A stretch of DNA of 8,495 bases, taken from the NCBI GenBank assembly GCA_938049795.1, contig CALLCD010000046.1, positions 1-8,495 of the forward strand. Direction: 5' to 3'. Positions 5,786 through 8,495 of the stretch are shown here, one piece after another (positions within the stretch are counted from its first letter, which is position 1; the number at the start of each line of letters is the position of its first letter). A model generated the notes under the pieces. The model was given only the letters and a program-made list of their open reading frames with translations, did not search any database and was not told the origin of the DNA. Source of the stretch: an uncultured Hyphomonadaceae bacterium. GTDB taxonomy: Bacteria; Pseudomonadota; Alphaproteobacteria; Caulobacterales; Hyphomonadaceae. The translations under genes and the position numbers were made by a program.

Positions 5786-6280
5786 TTGCAACGTATAGGC
5801 ATGTATCCGGGGACATTCGACCCGCTCACCAATGGCCATATGGATATTATCGCCCGCGCGGTGAAGCTCTATGACAAGCTGATCATCGGCGTTGCGGTCA
5901 ATGAGGCCAAAAAACCGCTCTTTTCGCTCGATGAACGCGTGGCGACGGTGACGCGCGAGGCGGCCAAAACGGCGGGAAATGGCACCGCAGAAGTCGTTGT
6001 GATGCCGTTTCGGGGGCTGTTGATGCATTTTGCAGAGAGCTGCGGGGCAGGCTCGATTGTGCGCGGGCTTCGGGCGGTTTCGGACTTTGAGTACGAGTTT
6101 CAGATGGCCAGTATGAACGAGCAACTGAACCCCGACATTGAAACCGTCTTCCTTATGGCCGATGTTAAGCATCAGGCCGTAGCATCACGCTTGGTCAAGG
6201 AAATTGCACTGCTCGGGGGGGACATTTCCGCTTTTGTATCGGCGGAGGTGAAACACGAATTGCTGGAGAAGATTAAATGA
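5786..6280 (+). CDS. coaD: Phosphopantetheine adenylyltransferase CoaD
   Basis: CoaD transfers AMP from ATP to 4'-phosphopantetheine, giving dephospho-CoA and pyrophosphate. This is the fourth step of coenzyme A synthesis, in the cytoplasm. The 164-residue length matches the family (about 160). Nucleotidyltransferase motifs are present: YPGTFDPLTNGH at 7-18, including the T-x-G-H nucleotide-binding signature (TNGH, 15-18); RGLRAVSDFEYE at 93-104, holding the substrate and phosphate arginines; and ASRLVKEIALLGGDIS at 133-148, the C-terminal ATP-binding motif. The TTG start is backed by GGGAG upstream and by conservation of RIGMYPG. The stop overlaps the next gene's start as ATGA (6277-6280), so the two are probably translationally coupled. 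The gap from gyrA is 69 bp with no clear terminator, so read-through from gyrA is possible. Confidence 0.97.
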   Translation: MQRIGMYPGTFDPLTNGHMDIIARAVKLYDKLIIGVAVNEAKKPLFSLDERVATVTREAAKTAGNGTAEVVVMPFRGLLMHFAESCGAGSIVRGLRAVSDFEYEFQMASMNEQLNPDIETVFLMADVKHQAVASRLVKEIALLGGDISAFVSAEVKHELLEKIK

Positions 6281-7158
6281 TTCGAGCCCTTTTACTTGGT
6301 TCCGCGCTTGCGGGCGTTTTGGCTTTTGGCGCGCTTTCGGTGGCCCAGGAGGAAGCGGAACCGGCGCCCGATGCTGTTGCGATCTCGTCTGAAGTGGCCA
6401 AAGCGGACACGGCCAATTGGCGCGCGGTGGACGCGGACCGGCTGATGGTGTTCGAGACGACAAGAGGCCGGATCATCATCGAAGCCTTCCCCGAATTTGC
6501 CCCGCTACATGTCGCGCAATTCTCGACCATTATCCGCTCGGGCGACTATGACGGAACAAGCTTCCACCGCGTAATCGAGAACTTTATGGCCCAAGGCGGC
6601 GATGTCTTCGCGCTGCATGGCCGCGATTCCGGTCTACCAAATATTCCTGCCGAGTTCACCTTCCGCCGGAACCCTGCCGAACTGGTGTTTGACATGTTGG
6701 GCGATCCGAACAAGGCGACGGAAGGGTATTATAAAGGCCTGCCAATCCGGACGGGATCTAAGTGGCTTGCGGAACTGAACAAGGATGGCCGCGTCGAGAG
6801 CAGCATTCCGCATTGTCAGGGCGTGGTTTCAACCGCGCGCCTTGGAAACGACACCAACAGTGCAAACGCACAATTCTTCCTGCTGCGTGCGCACAGCGAT
6901 TGGCTCGACAAGGAATATACCCCATGGGGACGCATTCTCGCCGGACAGGACGCCGTCCAGGCCCTCAAAGTGGGCGAGCCGGTGGTCAATCCGGATATTC
7001 TCACGCGGGCCTATATGGTTGCGGATATGCCCGAAGCCGAGCAGATCAAAGCATGGGTAATGCGCACGGACGGGCCGGAATTTGCCGCAACGCTTGAGGC
7101 AAATGCGGGGGCAGCCGTGTGCGATTTGCCCGCTGTGCCGACCATTATCGAAGGCTAA
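6277..7158 (+). CDS. Exported cyclophilin-type peptidyl-prolyl cis-trans isomerase
   Basis: This enzyme isomerises X-Pro peptide bonds, probably during protein folding in the periplasm. Residues 1-23 form a signal peptide (MIRALLLGSALAGVLAFGAL, then SVA before QEE). The cyclophilin core starts near 55 (LMVFETTRGRIIIEAFPE). Compared with human CypA, the active-site residues R55, F60, Q63, Q111, F113 and W121 appear as R98, F103, Q106, Q199, F201 and W209, while H126 is replaced by Y214. The segment between GGD (107-109) and STAR (185-188) is about 43 residues longer than in CypA, a large added loop near the active site. Two cysteines in the mature chain (C180, C282) could form a disulfide. The C-terminal extension beyond about 245 is unassigned. 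GGAG at 6265-6268 provides an 8-nt spaced ribosome site. The start overlaps the coaD stop, and queA begins 9 bp after this gene ends. Whether the gene should be called ppiA is not clear. Confidence 0.93.
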   Translation: MIRALLLGSALAGVLAFGALSVAQEEAEPAPDAVAISSEVAKADTANWRAVDADRLMVFETTRGRIIIEAFPEFAPLHVAQFSTIIRSGDYDGTSFHRVIENFMAQGGDVFALHGRDSGLPNIPAEFTFRRNPAELVFDMLGDPNKATEGYYKGLPIRTGSKWLAELNKDGRVESSIPHCQGVVSTARLGNDTNSANAQFFLLRAHSDWLDKEYTPWGRILAGQDAVQALKVGEPVVNPDILTRAYMVADMPEAEQIKAWVMRTDGPEFAATLEANAGAAVCDLPAVPTIIEG

Positions 7159-7167
7159 GCGCCCGGT

Positions 7168-8223
7168 TTGGACTTGACCCCTTATGATTTCGAGCTGCCC
7201 GAGCGGCTAATCGCTTTGCGTCCGGTCGAGCCGCGCTCTGCTGCGCGACTGCTTGTGGTGCATGGCGATGGCCGGCTTGTCGATGCGCATATGCGCGATC
7301 TGCCGGAGCTTTTGCCCACGGGCGCGATGCTGGTGTTTAACGATACGCGTGTTCTGCCGGCGGCCCTTAGCGCGGTGCGGCCTGCGCGCGATGCGGCTGG
7401 CTCTGATGTCGAGGTGAGTGTCAATCTCGTCGAACTGGACGGGTCGGGCCATTGGAAAGCGTTGGCGCGACCGGGCAAACGGCTAAGGGTTGGCGACCGG
7501 CTCGAGATTGCCGATGGGTTCGCGGCTGAGATTCTGGCGAAGGATGAGAGCGGTCAGATTACCCTCGGGTTTAACCGCACGGGTGATGCTTTGATGGCCG
7601 CGCTTGAGGCGTATGGCGATATGCCCTTGCCGCCCTATATCGCGCGGCGGCGGAAGGCGGATGAGCGCGATAAGACGCATTATCAGACCCGCTTTGCCGG
7701 AGAGGACGCCGCGTCGGTGGCGGCGCCCACGGCGGGGCTGCATTTTGATGCGGATCTGATGGCGCGGCTCGATGCGGCCTCGATTGCGCGCGAAATGGTC
7801 CGGCTCCATGTCGGCCTCGGGACATTTGCGCCGCTTACGGAAGATCATTGGCAGGCGCGGCGGCTGCATGCCGAATGGCGTCAGATCACCCACGAGACGG
7901 CCACCCGTCTGAATACGGCGCGGGCAACGGGGGCAAAGCTTATCCCCGTCGGCACCACCGCCATGCGCACGCTTGAAAGCGCGGTCAGCGAGGCCGGGGA
8001 GATCCACACAGCGTCCGGCCCGACCGACATTTTCATCCTCCCCGGCGACCCCGTGCGCGCGACCGATGGTCTTGTGACAAATTTCCACTTGCCCCAATCG
8101 AGCCTGTTCATGCTGGTCAGCGCCTTGATGGGAACCGATGTGATGCAGGCCGCCTATGCCCATGCCATTGCGAATGATTACCGCTTCTATTCCTACGGCG
8201 ATGCGTGCCTGCTCTTGCCCTAG
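7168..8223 (+). CDS. queA: S-adenosylmethionine:tRNA ribosyltransferase-isomerase QueA
   Basis: QueA transfers and isomerises the ribose of S-adenosylmethionine onto preQ1 at tRNA position 34, making epoxyqueuosine in the queuosine pathway. The 351-residue product is the normal family length and carries the conserved blocks in order: YDFELPERLIALRP (6-19), FNDTRV (57-62), PLPPYI (153-158), APTAGLHF (186-193), HVGLGTF (214-220), VGTT (261-264), NFHLPQSSL (305-313) and FYSYGDA (340-346). The TTG at 7168 gives an N-terminus of the right length (MDLTPYDFELP against the usual form ending DFDFELP). There is no clear ribosome site, so expression may rely on coupling to the upstream isomerase gene, 9 bp away. 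A TTG two codons later is the only close alternative. The usual partner tgt does not follow; aroC converges instead, sharing a CTAG with the queA stop. Confidence 0.97.
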   Translation: MDLTPYDFELPERLIALRPVEPRSAARLLVVHGDGRLVDAHMRDLPELLPTGAMLVFNDTRVLPAALSAVRPARDAAGSDVEVSVNLVELDGSGHWKALARPGKRLRVGDRLEIADGFAAEILAKDESGQITLGFNRTGDALMAALEAYGDMPLPPYIARRRKADERDKTHYQTRFAGEDAASVAAPTAGLHFDADLMARLDAASIAREMVRLHVGLGTFAPLTEDHWQARRLHAEWRQITHETATRLNTARATGAKLIPVGTTAMRTLESAVSEAGEIHTASGPTDIFILPGDPVRATDGLVTNFHLPQSSLFMLVSALMGTDVMQAAYAHAIANDYRFYSYGDACLLLP

Positions 8224-8495
8224 CCGACCTGCCCACGATGGCGCAGCTTGGCGTCCGCGAGTATGCACGCCAGCATGGCTTCGGCCACCGGCACCGCCCG
8301 AATGCCGACACACGGATCATGCCGCCCCTTAGTGCTGACATGCACATTCTCCCCCTCGCGCGTGACCGATTGAACGGCGGTCAGAATGGACGAGGTCGGC
8401 TTGATGGCAAGGCGCGCGACAATCGGCTGGCCGGTCGAGATGCCGCCAGCGATGCCGCCATTATTGTTGGAGAGAAAGTCCGGTCCCGTCTCGCC
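8220..8495 (-). CDS. aroC: Chorismate synthase AroC (C-terminal part, enters from the right edge)
   Basis: AroC converts 5-enolpyruvylshikimate-3-phosphate to chorismate, the last step of the shikimate pathway, using reduced FMN as a catalyst. The 91 codons visible show the late family signatures: SNNNGGIAGGISTGQP near the start of the fragment, then IKPTSSI, and KGRHDPCVGIRAVPVAEAML, which includes residues lining the FMN and substrate pocket. The chain ends LRHRGQVG, then TAG (8222-8220). The family is about 350-370 residues, so only the last quarter is present. The gene is convergent with queA and overlaps it by 4 bp at a shared CTAG. No terminator is visible at this end. Confidence 0.96.
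   Translation of the reverse strand, partial: GETGPDFLSNNNGGIAGGISTGQPIVARLAIKPTSSILTAVQSVTREGENVHVSTKGRHDPCVGIRAVPVAEAMLACILADAKLRHRGQVG

Noticed and set aside
5769..5798. Nine-codon open frame (ATG at 5769, TAG ending at 5798) overlapping the coaD start, a possible leader peptide
   Set aside because: It has no good ribosome site, no regulatory codon pattern and no attenuator-like hairpin. A nine-codon frame is expected by chance.
2789..6172. An 1127-codon open frame on the minus strand covering all of gyrA and much of coaD
   Set aside because: Its codons are in exact register with gyrA and coaD codons, so minus-strand stops could only come from TTA, CTA or TCA sense codons, which these high-G+C genes avoid. 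The translation is rich in R, H and F with no recognisable family. It is a shadow of codon bias.
7483..8313. 276-codon minus-strand open frame opposite queA
   Set aside because: It is antisense to a full-length, conserved queA and overlaps the true aroC frame in another register. Its Arg/Gly/His-rich composition is typical of shadow frames.

Overview
This window reads as a chromosomal housekeeping segment from an alphaproteobacterium. The signs are a G+C content near 60% by eye, the alphaproteobacterial form of GyrA with an acidic insert in its C-terminal domain, the gene order gyrA-coaD-cyclophilin-queA, and a GTTC-N7-GTTC type LexA box between uvrA and ssb. I cannot name a genus. A hyphomonad- or caulobacter-like relative is possible, but this is a guess.

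Left part (1-1629): the 5' 296 codons of uvrA (nucleotide excision repair) run leftward off the window edge. They are divergent from ssb (single-stranded DNA binding protein), which runs rightward. The 232-bp gap between them holds a perfect GAAC-N7-GAAC SOS box (974-988). It overlaps a palindrome and sits just after a consensus TTGACA hexamer, so both DNA-repair genes are probably under LexA control. A second, strong palindrome (1041-1055) lies in the ssb leader.

Middle (1645-2926): a leftward gene for an exported, probably Tat-dependent lipoprotein with six Kelch motifs sits between ssb and gyrA. It is the only accessory-looking gene here. It converges tail-to-tail with ssb across 15 bp, and a 148-bp divergent promoter region separates it from gyrA. 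Its function is unknown.

Right part (2927-8223): a rightward cluster. gyrA (DNA gyrase subunit A) is followed after 69 bp by coaD (phosphopantetheine adenylyltransferase, CoA synthesis). coaD overlaps by an ATGA junction with an exported cyclophilin-type prolyl isomerase, and queA (queuosine synthesis) follows 9 bp later. gyrA, coaD and queA all appear to start with TTG. At the right edge, the last 91 codons of aroC (chorismate synthase) come in on the opposite strand. The queA and aroC stop codons share one CTAG palindrome.

I found no tRNA, rRNA, CRISPR array, insertion sequence, prophage or defence system. The window is mostly ordinary. The points worth a second look are the SOS box architecture, a UvrA zinc-site cysteine replaced by serine, the Kelch lipoprotein, the enlarged loop in the cyclophilin, and the shared-stop gene junction.
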